This document shows positions 5,012 through 13,088 of a stretch of 22,656 nucleotides of DNA, one piece after another. A program made the position numbers and the translations under genes. The DNA is taken from NCBI GenBank assembly GCA_045580875.1, contig JAZNOP010000043.1, positions 1 through 22,656 of the forward strand. The letters are read 5' to 3'. Position 1 is the first letter of the stretch. Every line of letters begins with the position of its first letter. The DNA is from SIG598 sp045580875. Its GTDB lineage: Bacteria > Bacillota > Clostridia > Oscillospirales > Acutalibacteraceae. The notes beneath the pieces are model-generated. The model was not told the DNA's origin. It ran no database searches and saw only the letters and a list, made by a program, of their open reading frames with translations.

Positions 5012-8008
5012 TCACTTTCTGCCTGTGCTGCAGGGGCTGATGACAAACTCCAGCGTCATCGGCTCGCGGGCAGGAATTTTGAACTCATCATGCACCGGAG
5101 CGCCCCACGAATCGTCTCCGCCGACGCCCATCTGCTTAGCAGCGATACGCACCCACGTATACTGCACCTGCGGCAGCTCGTTTATGTGGCTTGCGTTGTC
5201 CAGCTCATGCGCGCTGTAAGGCAGAACACTCATCTCAAACGGCTTTTCGGTGTGGTCAAAGCGTATGCCTGTGCCGTTTTCATCGACCACGCGAACATAT
5301 CTGACCCCTGTGCGGTTGCCGCACTCCTGCGGATTGAGATATCCGGAAAGATTCTCAGCCGCCGTCATGCCGTAGATGTCAAGCTTTGAGCCGTTTGCCC
5401 TGTCGATGTAATTCTCGTTCGGACCGAGTCCGTAGTATATGAATCTGTCGTAAGCTTTCGGAAGTTTGAAATCCATTGCAAACACAGGCATATCAGGCAG
5501 ACCCGCGGCGCCCGGGTATTCGGCTCTGACTCCCAGCCTGCCGTCGTAGTAAGCCGAATAGACCACCTTGTAATCAAAGGAAGGCACTGTGGCGGCGGTA
5601 AACTCAAAGCTCACCTCAAGGCGGTCGTCTTTTTCTTCTGTTGCAAAGCGGTCGGCATGGTATTTCGCATTTCTTCCGGCTATGAGCCACTGAGCCATCT
5701 CATTCGGATAGCCTGCGCCGATGTCATTGTCGGTCGGTGCGCGCCAGAAGCTGACCTTCGGAGCGCGTGTTATGTACTCTCTGCCGCCGTAGACAAGCGA
5801 GCTGATACCGCATTCCTTCTTGTCGAAAAGCATGGAGAAATCCCTGCCGCGGACACCAACACTGAAGTCGCCGTAAACTACGACGGTATCGCCCTTTTCG
5901 CACTTTTCTGCAGGCGCGTCGATCTTGATGATCTCCTGACCGAAGGCAATTTCGTGACCTGCATCAGCCCACTGAGTGCTCTCTGCCAGCACGCAGGAAA
6001 CGGTATAGACATACTCGCCGCTGTCGGTCGGTCGGGCAAGACCCAGCTCAAAGCTGACCTTTTCCCCCGGTGCGGCGCTGACCTGTGCAATTCTGCAGTC
6101 GAGTACTGTGCCGCCCTCCTTCTGCAGTATCATCACAAAGTCATAAGCCGATGTGTCAGCAAACAGATTTCTGTTTTCTATTGCCGCCACTCCGTTTTCG
6201 ACGGTTATTCTTATATTCGAGTAAAGCGCCTTTGCCTCTCTCAGCTTTGGCGAGGGAGTGCGGTCGGCATAGATAAGACCGTTGGTGCAGAAGTTGTAAT
6301 CGGTGTTTCTGTCGCCGAAATCGCCGCCGTAAGCCAGTGTGCGGTCGGTTTCGTCATCGGTCAGCCACAGCGCCTGGTCGATGTAATCCCAGATAAATCC
6401 GCCCTGATAGCCCTCGTATCTGTCCTCGAGGTCGGTGTAGAGCTTCATGCCGCCGAGGGAGTTGCCCATGGCGTGCATATACTCGCAGCTGAGATAGGGC
6501 TTGCCGGTATTCTGCTCGAGATATTCAGCAATCTCGCAGGGCTTTGCGTACATACGGCTCTCCATGTCGGAGATATAATCGTACTTTCTGTTATGGAAAA
6601 CACCCTCGTAATGCACAAGGCGGCGGCTGTCAACTGAGTGGAAGAATTCCGACATGGCGGCGATATTGTCATCGGCATAGGATTCGTTGCCGCATGACCA
6701 GATCAGCACGCTGGGGTGATTCTTGTCGCGCTGATACATCGACACAGCTCTGTCCACCACCGCACCGCGCCACTCCGGCAGGGAGTTGGGGACATCCAGC
6801 CATGCGCCGTGGGTCTCGAGGTTGCTTTCGTCTATAAGATAAATGCCGTATTCATCGCACAGCCTGTACCACAGCGAGTTGTTTGGATAATGGCTGGTGC
6901 GCACGGCGTTGATATTGTTCTGCTTGAGCAGGCGGATATCGTAGAGCATATCGCCCTCGGTGATTGCCCTGCCGCGCTCTGCCGAAAACTCGTGACGGTT
7001 GACGCCCTTGAAGATGATGCGCTTTCCGTTGAGGCACATAATGCCGTCCACCATGGCAAAGGTGCGGAAGCCGACCCTTGTGCTGGCAGTTTCGATGACT
7101 CTGCCGTCAGCAGCGGTGAGCTTCACTGTGAGGGTGTAGAGATTGGGACATTCTGCGCTCCACGGCAGCGCCTTGTCTATCTGTGCCGATTCGAGCATAC
7201 TTTCTCCCGCCGGAGAAGTTCTCGCAAAAACAGCATTTCCTTCGGCATCAGTAAGAGCAATTTCTGCGCTGACCGCGCCCGATTCAAGCCCTTCGCCGAC
7301 AAGCTCAAGCCCGACACCGAGCGTTCCTGCGCCGGTCAGGTGGTCATAATCAGCAGTAACGCGCATATCGCGGACGTGCACCTCGGGAATGGCATAGAGA
7401 TACACATCGCGGAAAATGCCGGAAAAACGCCAGAAATCCTGATCCTCGAGCCAGCTTGCGGTGCTGTATTTGTAAACCTCTACTGCGATGCGGTTTTCGC
7501 CCTCGCACAGGTAGGGGGTGATATTGAATTCCGACGGGGTGAAGCTGTCTTCGGAATAGCCGGCAAAATGTCCGTTTATCCACACATAGAAGGCATTCTC
7601 CACGCCCTGAAAGGAGACGAAGCAGGTCTTGTTTTTCATGCTCTCATCAAGGGTAAAGGTGCGCACATAGCTGCCCACAGGGTTTGATTTTCCTGGAACC
7701 TGCGGTGCTTTCACCTGTTCGCAACCGTCCCACGGATAATAATTGTTAACATACTGGCATCTGCCCCAGCCCTGAAGCTGGATATGCCCCGGTACGCGGA
7801 TATCATCGAGGGCGCTGATGAGATAATCAGGCTTTACGATATCGGCAATGCGCTCCTCCGGTCTTTCGGCGTATGCAAACTTCCACACGCCGCTGAGAGA
7901 CTGCCTGAGCGAACCTTCGGGGGTGGAAAAATCGTGATCGGAATGAGCCTTTTCGCGCCCGACCTGAAATACAGACGGGTCATAAAGCCAATCAAGCGAG
8001 AAATTCAT
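5012..8008 (-). CDS. lacZ: Beta-galactosidase, glycoside hydrolase family 2 (LacZ type)
   Basis: A 998-residue LacZ-type enzyme that hydrolyses terminal beta-D-galactosides such as lactose or galacto-oligosaccharides. Domain order: sugar-binding jelly roll (about 39-208, with DFWRFSGIFRDVYLY), Ig-like domain (about 210-315), TIM barrel (about 317-610), a further beta domain, and the C-terminal small-chain domain (about 730-995, with FWRAPTDNDIGAG). The catalytic acid/base is E442 in SCGNES and the nucleophile is E509 in CEYMHAMGNSLGG. No signal peptide is present, so it acts in the cytoplasm on imported sugar. The frame is open up to 8302, but ATG 8008 is the true start: AAAGGAG lies 8 nt upstream and the protein then begins MNFSLDWLYDP as in the family. 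No transporter or LacI-type regulator is adjacent. Promoter and palindromes lie upstream. Confidence 0.96.
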   Translation of the reverse strand: MNFSLDWLYDPSVFQVGREKAHSDHDFSTPEGSLRQSLSGVWKFAYAERPEERIADIVKPDYLISALDDIRVPGHIQLQGWGRCQYVNNYYPWDGCEQVKAPQVPGKSNPVGSYVRTFTLDESMKNKTCFVSFQGVENAFYVWINGHFAGYSEDSFTPSEFNITPYLCEGENRIAVEVYKYSTASWLEDQDFWRFSGIFRDVYLYAIPEVHVRDMRVTADYDHLTGAGTLGVGLELVGEGLESGAVSAEIALTDAEGNAVFARTSPAGESMLESAQIDKALPWSAECPNLYTLTVKLTAADGRVIETASTRVGFRTFAMVDGIMCLNGKRIIFKGVNRHEFSAERGRAITEGDMLYDIRLLKQNNINAVRTSHYPNNSLWYRLCDEYGIYLIDESNLETHGAWLDVPNSLPEWRGAVVDRAVSMYQRDKNHPSVLIWSCGNESYADDNIAAMSEFFHSVDSRRLVHYEGVFHNRKYDYISDMESRMYAKPCEIAEYLEQNTGKPYLSCEYMHAMGNSLGGMKLYTDLEDRYEGYQGGFIWDYIDQALWLTDDETDRTLAYGGDFGDRNTDYNFCTNGLIYADRTPSPKLREAKALYSNIRITVENGVAAIENRNLFADTSAYDFVMILQKEGGTVLDCRIAQVSAAPGEKVSFELGLARPTDSGEYVYTVSCVLAESTQWADAGHEIAFGQEIIKIDAPAEKCEKGDTVVVYGDFSVGVRGRDFSMLFDKKECGISSLVYGGREYITRAPKVSFWRAPTDNDIGAGYPNEMAQWLIAGRNAKYHADRFATEEKDDRLEVSFEFTAATVPSFDYKVVYSAYYDGRLGVRAEYPGAAGLPDMPVFAMDFKLPKAYDRFIYYGLGPNENYIDRANGSKLDIYGMTAAENLSGYLNPQECGNRTGVRYVRVVDENGTGIRFDHTEKPFEMSVLPYSAHELDNASHINELPQVQYTWVRIAAKQMGVGGDDSWGAPVHDEFKIPAREPMTLEFVISPCSTGRK

Positions 8009-8044
8009 GACAGATGCTCCTTTCAGCTGATGAAAACAAAACAT

Positions 8045-8092
8045 AAGCCGAAACATGGGCGAAAGTCTGCGTAATACGCCCCGTTTCGGCTT
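8045..8092. promoter_or_regulatory. Large inverted repeat in the lacZ 5' region
   Basis: AAGCCGAAAC (8045-8054) and GTTTCGGCTT (8083-8092) are perfect inverted copies. An inner GGGCG/CGCCC pair (8057-8061 and 8077-8081) gives a 15-bp interrupted stem. It overlaps the expected transcription start near 8087 and ends 37 nt before the lacZ ATG. There is no proper T run on the minus strand. It could be a repressor operator in the initial transcribed region or an RNA element. Confidence 0.5.
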
Positions 8093-8093
8093 T

Positions 8094-8122
8094 AGTCTAT
8101 CATAGCGCGCGATTAAAATCAA
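8094..8122 (-). promoter_or_regulatory. Putative lacZ promoter with overlapping palindrome
   Basis: On the minus strand TTGATT (8122-8117), a 17-nt spacer and TAGACT (8099-8094) preceded by TGA form a moderate extended -10 promoter. A short palindrome, CGATT with AATCG at 8125-8110, covers the -35 box and could be an operator. The rest of 8009-8346 holds no gene. Further upstream, around 8143-8190, an imperfect inverted repeat (CCGC/GCGG and TGAAG/CTTCA) is visible. Confidence 0.45.
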
Positions 8123-8276
8123 TCGGTCGGCATATTTTTTAACCGCTTGAAGTGAGTGTATTTTTCCGGCTTCACTGTGCGGTTTTTCGTGTGGTGTTTT
8201 TTTACAGGGAAACGAGATGTTTTCAGCGAATATGTAAAATGAACATCGGACAAGCAGCAGCACCCGCCGCCGGAAG

Positions 8277-8317
8277 AAATCCCGGGTGCGAGATTTCTGC
8301 ACTCACACCCGGGATTT
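8277..8317 (-). terminator. Terminator of the Mrp gene
   Basis: AAATCCCGGGTG (8277-8288) and CACCCGGGATTT (8306-8317) form a perfect 12-bp stem with a 17-nt loop. On the minus strand it begins 30 nt after the Mrp stop and ends in TTTCTTCC. The plus-strand side also ends in TTTT, so it may work in both directions. Confidence 0.65.
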
Positions 8318-8346
8318 TATCTCTTAATTTATTGCCTGTAAGGCGC

Positions 8347-9180
8347 TCAGTTCCTGCCAAGAGCCTCGATTGCGTTGAGGGCTGCATCGAGCCAGTCGCC
8401 CTGAACGCGCTCAACCTCGCCGGCGTCGATAGCCTCGATAATGGACGGGTCGATGGGCATCTTGCCGAGTACCGGCAGATGATGCTCAACTGCAACCTCC
8501 TCGATGTGGCTTTCTCCGAAGATCTTTATCTCCTTGCCGCAGTCGGGACACTTTGCATAGCTCATGTTCTCAATTATACCCAGCATGGGGATATCCATCA
8601 GCTCTGCCATACGCACCGCCTTGTTGACAACCATCGAAACAAGGCTCTGCGGAGAGGTGACGGTGATGAGTCCGTCAACCGGAATGGACTGGAATACAGT
8701 CAGGGGAACGTCGCCTGTTCCCGGAGGCATATCGATGAACATGAAGTCGATGTCATTCCAGACAACGTCCTTCCAGAACTGCTGGATAACGCCGCCCAGC
8801 ACCGGACCGCGCCATACGACAGGAGCGTTGGGGTCCTCGAGAAGCAGATTGACAGACATGACATTGATGCCGGTGAGAGACTCCATCGGGAAGATATACT
8901 CACCCTTGCCCGTAGCCGGACCCTTGAGTCCAAAAGCCTTGGGGATAGAGGGACCGGTGAGGTCTGCATCGAGAACTGCGCAGCGGTAGCCGCGGCGCTG
9001 CATCATGGTGGCGAGCAGGGAAGTGACGGTGGATTTGCCGACGCCGCCCTTGCCGCTTGCAACAGCAATGACCTTGCCTACACGGCTCAGGTCGTTGAGC
9101 TGCTCAAACTGGGGCTGCTGTGCCTCGCGCGAGGAGCAGTTGGCACTGCAGGTAGAGCAATCATGTGTACATTCAGACAT
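8347..9180 (-). CDS. Mrp/NBP35-family P-loop ATPase, Fe-S cluster carrier
   Basis: A 277-residue cytoplasmic ATPase of the Mrp/ApbC/NBP35 group, which binds and transfers Fe-S clusters. The deviant Walker A SGKGGVGKST lies near residues 43-52, followed by DADLTGPS, MPPGTGD, and a CPDCGKE CxxC pair near residue 216, the bridging cluster site of this family. The N-terminus has four closely spaced cysteines (C4, C8, C11, C15), similar in idea to the N-terminal cluster of eukaryotic Nbp35 and common, as I recall, in clostridial members. The start at 9180 is set by AAGGAAG upstream and by the conserved MSECTHDC beginning. In-frame sequence up to 9243 lacks these supports. It is a single-gene unit with its own promoter and terminator. 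Confidence 0.92.
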   Translation of the reverse strand: MSECTHDCSTCSANCSSREAQQPQFEQLNDLSRVGKVIAVASGKGGVGKSTVTSLLATMMQRRGYRCAVLDADLTGPSIPKAFGLKGPATGKGEYIFPMESLTGINVMSVNLLLEDPNAPVVWRGPVLGGVIQQFWKDVVWNDIDFMFIDMPPGTGDVPLTVFQSIPVDGLITVTSPQSLVSMVVNKAVRMAELMDIPMLGIIENMSYAKCPDCGKEIKIFGESHIEEVAVEHHLPVLGKMPIDPSIIEAIDAGEVERVQGDWLDAALNAIEALGRN

Positions 9181-9292
9181 TTTACTGACTTCCTTTCTGA
9201 TGAAAGCCCGAAAACGGGCGCTGTTATGAAATAAAACACGCACAGATATATTATGCGCTTTTTGTGCGGCGCAAAAATTCGCCGTACAGTAT

Positions 9293-9320
9293 ATTATAAT
9301 ACAAATTTAAGATAATTCAA
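9293..9320 (-). promoter_or_regulatory. Promoter of the Mrp gene
   Basis: On the minus strand TTGAAT (9320-9315), a 16-nt spacer and a perfect TATAAT (9298-9293) form a good sigma-A promoter. The roughly 105-nt leader holds a small GCCCG/CGGGC hairpin followed by TTTC. To the right, at about 9359-9377, a perfect CTGCCGG/CCGGCAG stem without a T run lies downstream of the lipoprotein gene. Confidence 0.65.
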
Positions 9321-9443
9321 GTGGGAGAGGGGAAGAGATGTACGGCATATAAGCGCGCTGCCGGAGCGACCGGCAGTAAGGCTCTGCCCGTTTGTTTGCA
9401 ATTATCTTCCGTATTTTGATTGCTGTCGTTGTTTCTGCTGTAT

Positions 9444-10163
9444 TTACCCTTCTTTTCTGCCTGTCCGCCTGAGCTCTGCTCCCTGGGTCTCCATCTGCTC
9501 GAGATATTCTGCTGTTACAGGTACAATGCAGATGTGAATATAATCACCCTGTGCAAAATAAGAAAAAACGCCGACCCTGCCATTATGATAAATCAGCAGC
9601 GGCACAGTATCTGCCGACAGCCGCTCGAGAAACATATTCTCGTTCGCTATCCGGTTGAGCTCGTCCACTGCACCTGATATCTCTTCGTCAGAACATTCAG
9701 GCATAATAACTTTCAGCACACAAAAGCACTGCTCCGTGTATATCTCATAAAGCTCTCTGCTGTATCCGTGGTCATCAAAATCCACGGTCAGTGCATATAC
9801 AGCCGAGCCGTCATCAGGAACATAAAATGATACTGTAGGGTGGGTCAGCACCTCAGGGTCGTCATTGTAAACACGGCAGATATGAGTCGTATCGCAGAAT
9901 GGTGAGCTGTCGTATTCAAGATGCTGCCAGCAGGTTGAAGCTGATTTTATCTCCAGAGACAGCCCGTACTCCTGACTGACACAGTTAAAACGCTGTATAA
10001 AATCCTCTGCAGTGAAGCCAAAAGCTATTTCATCATCGACGCAGATAGTATTCACATCAAGCGGCTGAAGGTTATTTTCCCGGCAGGCGCAGCAGCCGCA
10101 GATCATTATTACACAAAGAATAACCGCACATAGGCAATGTGTCTTTTTGTTCTTCATAATCAT
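9444..10163 (-). CDS. Putative lipoprotein, function unknown
   Basis: A 239-residue protein I do not recognise. It begins with a short basic segment (KNKK) and a hydrophobic stretch of about residues 8-23, ending in a lipobox-like ICGC that places the modified cysteine at C24. Export and lipid anchoring on the outer face of the membrane are therefore likely. The mature part is acidic, with several isolated cysteines (for example in STCWQ, SPFCD, HICRV, EQCFCV and PECSDEE), no obvious repeats and no enzyme motif. ATG 10163 is chosen because GAGG lies 7 nt upstream; the next in-frame ATG would be 13 nt away. The gene appears monocistronic, with a promoter at 10220-10248. Confidence 0.75.
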   Translation of the reverse strand: MIMKNKKTHCLCAVILCVIMICGCCACRENNLQPLDVNTICVDDEIAFGFTAEDFIQRFNCVSQEYGLSLEIKSASTCWQHLEYDSSPFCDTTHICRVYNDDPEVLTHPTVSFYVPDDGSAVYALTVDFDDHGYSRELYEIYTEQCFCVLKVIMPECSDEEISGAVDELNRIANENMFLERLSADTVPLLIYHNGRVGVFSYFAQGDYIHICIVPVTAEYLEQMETQGAELRRTGRKEG

Positions 10164-10219
10164 ATAGTCACCTCAGTTATTCTCATAATAAGCTGCACCG
10201 ACGTTCTTTCCTGTCTTTT

Positions 10220-10248
10220 ATCTTACACTCTTCAGCATTGCTGCTCAA
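10220..10248 (-). promoter_or_regulatory. Possible promoter of the lipoprotein gene
   Basis: On the minus strand TTGAGC (10248-10243), a 17-nt spacer and TAAGAT (10225-10220) make a moderate sigma-A promoter, placed about 50 nt before the lipoprotein start. Confidence 0.4.
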
Positions 10249-10310
10249 GGCATAATTTATCAAAATATTTTTACCGTTCTGTTAATTACCCGCGCGCTTT
10301 ACAGCAGAGA

Positions 10311-10348
10311 AAAAGCACGGCATTCCTTCACCGGAGAGCCGTGCTTTT
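10311..10348 (-). terminator. Bidirectional intrinsic terminator after the NUDIX gene
   Basis: AAAAGCACGGC (10311-10321) and GCCGTGCTTTT (10338-10348) form an 11-bp stem with a 16-nt loop. T runs flank it on both strands: TTTTTCTC reading minus, and TTTTGTTTTTT reading plus. On the minus strand it begins 16 nt after the NUDIX stop. Confidence 0.8.
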
Positions 10349-10363
10349 GTTTTTTATCTGCAA

Positions 10364-10759
10364 TTATTCCGCCTGCCCGCTGCGCTCTTCTATGACGCGC
10401 AGGATTTCCTCGTCGGCGGGGCAGAAGTCATACTGCGGTATCTCGGCAGCGGTTATCCAGCGGATATCGACGTGCTCGAGCAGCTGCGGCTCGCCCTCGG
10501 CTATGACCGCGTTGAAGAGGGTCAGCCGTACTGTCAGGTCGGGGTACTCATGCACCACCTGCATGAACACTTCGCCCGGCTCGACCGTCACTGCGAGCTC
10601 CTCGCGGCACTCGCGCACCAGCGCCTGCCGGTGACTTTCGCCCGGCTCGACCTTGCCGCCGACAAATTCATAGAGCAGCCCGCGCGCCTTGTGCGCCGGA
10701 CGCTGACATATCATAAAGCGGTCGCCGTCCCATATAAGCGCCGCAACGACCTCTGTCAT
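10364..10759 (-). CDS. MutT-type NUDIX hydrolase (8-oxo-dGTP diphosphatase-like)
   Basis: A 131-residue single-domain NUDIX protein. The NUDIX box at residues 35-57 reads GKVEPGE, seven residues, RECREEL, so the catalytic glutamates are present. The box ends in AV where the consensus has GU, a mild deviation. The preceding VVAALIWDGDRFMICQRP strand, the GLLYEFVGGK loop and the later WI..EIPQYDFCPAD are typical of the MutT/CTP-pyrophosphohydrolase group. These enzymes hydrolyse oxidised or non-canonical nucleoside triphosphates in the cytoplasm. The exact substrate is inferred. The frame is open to 10882, but ATG 10759 is the start: it matches the family N-terminus and has an AAGGA/GGCGGA region upstream. 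No gene is seen in 10760-11001. Confidence 0.88.
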   Translation of the reverse strand: MTEVVAALIWDGDRFMICQRPAHKARGLLYEFVGGKVEPGESHRQALVRECREELAVTVEPGEVFMQVVHEYPDLTVRLTLFNAVIAEGEPQLLEHVDIRWITAAEIPQYDFCPADEEILRVIEERSGQAE

Positions 10760-11001
10760 ATTTCCGCCGTCCTTTCGGTGTAAGTGGGTAAGAGTGCCGG
10801 TGCAGTTTCCGATGCAGCTGCTGATACTGATTATCCGTTTTATCCGCCGCAACCTGTTCCTGTGGTGAAACCACCGGCGCAAGCTGTCTGGCGAGAGGGT
10901 TTTCGCCGGAGACTGTTCCGCTGCCGCGGTCGGTCCGATTTATCCACTGCAGCCCGTTCTGTCTGTGGAATTGTGAACTCCGCAGCTCCGCCTTCTCTGT
11001 T

Positions 11002-11595
11002 TTACAGCGACGATACCACTGCGACGGTGCGCAGAACAACTGCGGCAAGCGCGATCACAGCAAAAATGAGGTCGATTCCGGCCGATGCACTGACGTATTC
11101 ATCTGTCGGCTCGAGGTTCTTGTAATAAATGTGGCTGAAGGCGTGTGATAACGCCCATGTGAAGCTGGGTGCAAAGCTGTCAAGCGCGATGATCGGTCCG
11201 ATAGGGAAGACTGTGATCGTTGTCAGCAGCATCAGCAGTATATCCCACGAATAAACGAAGCCGGTTCTCACTGTTATCCCTGAGAAAAGCAGTATAGTGT
11301 GGACAAGTGCGCCCACCCATGCCACGCAGACGATGATTCCTGCCGCCATTCTCGCCGGAGTTACCGGTATCGAAGGCATATCCTTGTCGTTGGCAAGACC
11401 GTCATGCACCATGCCGCGTGAATTTTTGACTATTTCGTCGCGTCTTTCCTTTTCCTCGAGCATATCGTCGCTCAGCTCGATTGCCGAGTCATTTTCCATA
11501 GGCTCGCTCAGACGTGTACCGCAGGTCTCGCAGCGTGTTTTGGAAAGGCTGTAAACCGTTCCGCAGTCCTTACAGATTCGCACCTTGTTTTCCAT
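11002..11595 (-). CDS. Zinc-ribbon protein with three membrane segments, function unknown
   Basis: A 197-residue protein with an N-terminal four-cysteine zinc ribbon (C8, C11, C22, C25). An acidic and charged linker (about 31-80) and three hydrophobic segments at about 82-106, 114-138 and 172-194 follow. This predicts a cytosolic ribbon on an integral membrane protein. I do not recognise the family. It is not evidently homologous to the other zinc-ribbon membrane protein in this window (4107-3580): the cysteine spacing, membrane count and linker all differ. The only Shine-Dalgarno-like stretch, AAAGGGG, lies about 13 nt before the ATG, which is long. A TATAAT at 11631-11626 (minus) lies upstream but lacks a good -35. 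The 221 nt between this gene and tsaD hold no convincing gene. Confidence 0.72.
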   Translation of the reverse strand: MENKVRICKDCGTVYSLSKTRCETCGTRLSEPMENDSAIELSDDMLEEKERRDEIVKNSRGMVHDGLANDKDMPSIPVTPARMAAGIIVCVAWVGALVHTILLFSGITVRTGFVYSWDILLMLLTTITVFPIGPIIALDSFAPSFTWALSHAFSHIYYKNLEPTDEYVSASAGIDLIFAVIALAAVVLRTVAVVSSL

Positions 11596-11816
11596 AATAA
11601 TTCTACGGCCCCTTTGTCAGAAATTATTATAAATATTTTAATTGCTGTCATATCGTGATCGGGTCAATGCCGCTCGATGCAGTTGTTTTTTCGCACCGCC
11701 GCGCCATGTTCCGGTAATTCCACGTTATCTTTACGGTCAGCGGCAGTTGTCTGCGCATTGCTCTCAGACAAGCCATACCGGCTGCACCGAATCTTCTCCG
11801 GTGTCGTTTTTTCGCC

Positions 11817-12851
11817 TTATTTTGCCTGTGTGCGCCACATATCCGCCGCATCTATCTCCATGCTTGCCGCGGCATTCAGGTCAAGACCGGCTATTGCGCC
11901 TGCCTTGTATTCATAGAATCCCTGCGCGCCTATCATCGCCGCATTGTCGCCGCAGAGGGAGAGGGGCGGATAGTAAAGCTGGAAGCCCTTCTTTGCGCAC
12001 AGCTCGTCCATTCGTCTGCGCAGCTCGCTGTTTGCCGAAACACCGCCGGCGAGAGCCAGCTTTGTGTAGCCGGTCTCCTTTGCCGCCAGCATGAAACGGT
12101 CGGTCAGGATATCGGCAACGCACTTGCGCACCGATGCCGCCATATCTGCCACAGGCGGTTCTTCGCCCTTCTGCTGCATATTGTGAATGGTGTTTATTAC
12201 CGCGGTCTTTAATCCCGAAAAGCTGAAATCAAAGGGCGAGCCGTCGATTCTGGGCTTCGGGAAGGTGTATGCATCGGGATTGCCGTCGTTGGCGACCCTG
12301 TCGAGATGTACTCCGCCGGGATAGGGGAGACCGAGTGAACGCGCCGTCTTGTCGAATGCCTCGCCTGCGGCATCGTCGCGCGTTCTGCCGATTATGCGCA
12401 TATCGGTATAGCTGCGCACCTCGACGATGTGGCTGTGTCCGCCCGAAACCACCAGACAGAGAAACGGCGGCTCAAGACCGGCGTGCGCTATGTAGTTGGC
12501 GGCAATGTGTCCGCGCAGATGATGCACCGGCACAAGCGGCAGTCCAGATGACCACGCAAGTCCCTTGGCAAAGCTGACGCCCACCAGCAGCGAGCCGATG
12601 AGACCCGGTGCGGCAGTAACCGCCACAGCGGTAAGGTCAGAGAGCGTCACGCCGGCTTCATCGAGCGCCTGCGCCACCACCTGAGAGATGCACTCGGCAT
12701 GCATACGGCTGGCAATTTCCGGCACAACTCCGCCGAATATCTTATGCTTTTCTATCTGCGTTGCAACGACCGATGAGATAACCTTTCTGCCGTCTTCAAC
12801 GACAGCGGCGGCGGTCTCGTCGCAGGAGGATTCGATTCCGAGAATTAACAT
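11817..12851 (-). CDS. tsaD: tRNA N6-adenosine threonylcarbamoyltransferase TsaD
   Basis: A 344-residue TsaD (Kae1/YgjD family). It transfers the threonylcarbamoyl group from TC-AMP to A37 of ANN-decoding tRNAs, working with TsaB and TsaE in the cytoplasm. The signature parts are present: the N-terminal GIESSCDET, the metal-binding HLRGH with H111 and H115, VSGGHSH, the adenylate-binding GEAFDK, ALAGGVSANSELR, and the third metal ligand D302 in CGDNAAM. The length is normal. ATG 12851 has AAAGGA upstream at 7 nt. tsaB, tsaE and rimI are often nearby in other Firmicutes but are not in this window; the gene has its own promoter. Confidence 0.97.
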   Translation of the reverse strand: MLILGIESSCDETAAAVVEDGRKVISSVVATQIEKHKIFGGVVPEIASRMHAECISQVVAQALDEAGVTLSDLTAVAVTAAPGLIGSLLVGVSFAKGLAWSSGLPLVPVHHLRGHIAANYIAHAGLEPPFLCLVVSGGHSHIVEVRSYTDMRIIGRTRDDAAGEAFDKTARSLGLPYPGGVHLDRVANDGNPDAYTFPKPRIDGSPFDFSFSGLKTAVINTIHNMQQKGEEPPVADMAASVRKCVADILTDRFMLAAKETGYTKLALAGGVSANSELRRRMDELCAKKGFQLYYPPLSLCGDNAAMIGAQGFYEYKAGAIAGLDLNAAASMEIDAADMWRTQAK

Positions 12852-12924
12852 GATGTATTCCTTTCAGACAATGCGGGCTCTCCGGCACAGATACTCCGGT
12901 GCGCCGCGCGGTTTTCATTGTTTC

Positions 12925-12953
12925 ATCATAATATAATACCATACATAATTCAA
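12925..12953 (-). promoter_or_regulatory. tsaD promoter
   Basis: On the minus strand TTGAAT (12953-12948), a 17-nt spacer and TATGAT (12930-12925) form a good sigma-A promoter. It lies in the AT-rich region between the divergent tsaD and HD-hydrolase genes. Confidence 0.6.
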
Positions 12954-13037
12954 TTCATCAACCGAAAAGAGAAAAACACCTCAGCTTCGATGCGGCGCAT
13001 TCTTCAGCCTGAAGCGTGTTTTTTGCGCAGCCGGCGA

Positions 13038-13066
13038 TTGAGAGTCAGCCGCAGATGTGGTATAAT
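13038..13066 (+). promoter_or_regulatory. Promoter of the HD-hydrolase gene (extended -10)
   Basis: TTGAGA (13038-13043), a 17-nt spacer and a perfect TATAAT (13061-13066) preceded by TGG form a strong extended -10 promoter. The expected transcription start is only about 15 nt before the GGAGG ribosome binding site, so the leader is very short. Confidence 0.75.
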
Positions 13067-13088
13067 AAAATAAAAAACGGAGGGCGCC

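Noticed and set aside
5657..7687. Two frames of over 320 codons on the plus strand opposite lacZ
   Set aside because: Both are antisense to a full GH2 enzyme with intact catalytic residues and have no recognisable domain.
8009..8302. N-terminal extension of the beta-galactosidase up to 8302
   Set aside because: The extra residues are low-complexity, cross the predicted promoter and palindromes, and AAAGGAG sits exactly before ATG 8008.
8152..9234. A 360-codon plus-strand frame opposite the Mrp gene
   Set aside because: It is antisense to a conserved ATPase with Walker A and CxxC motifs, and crosses the Mrp terminator.
12852..13088. Chromosomal replication origin at the point where gene direction switches
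   Set aside because: No TTATCCACA-type DnaA boxes are seen in the gap and no dnaA, dnaN or recF lies beside it.
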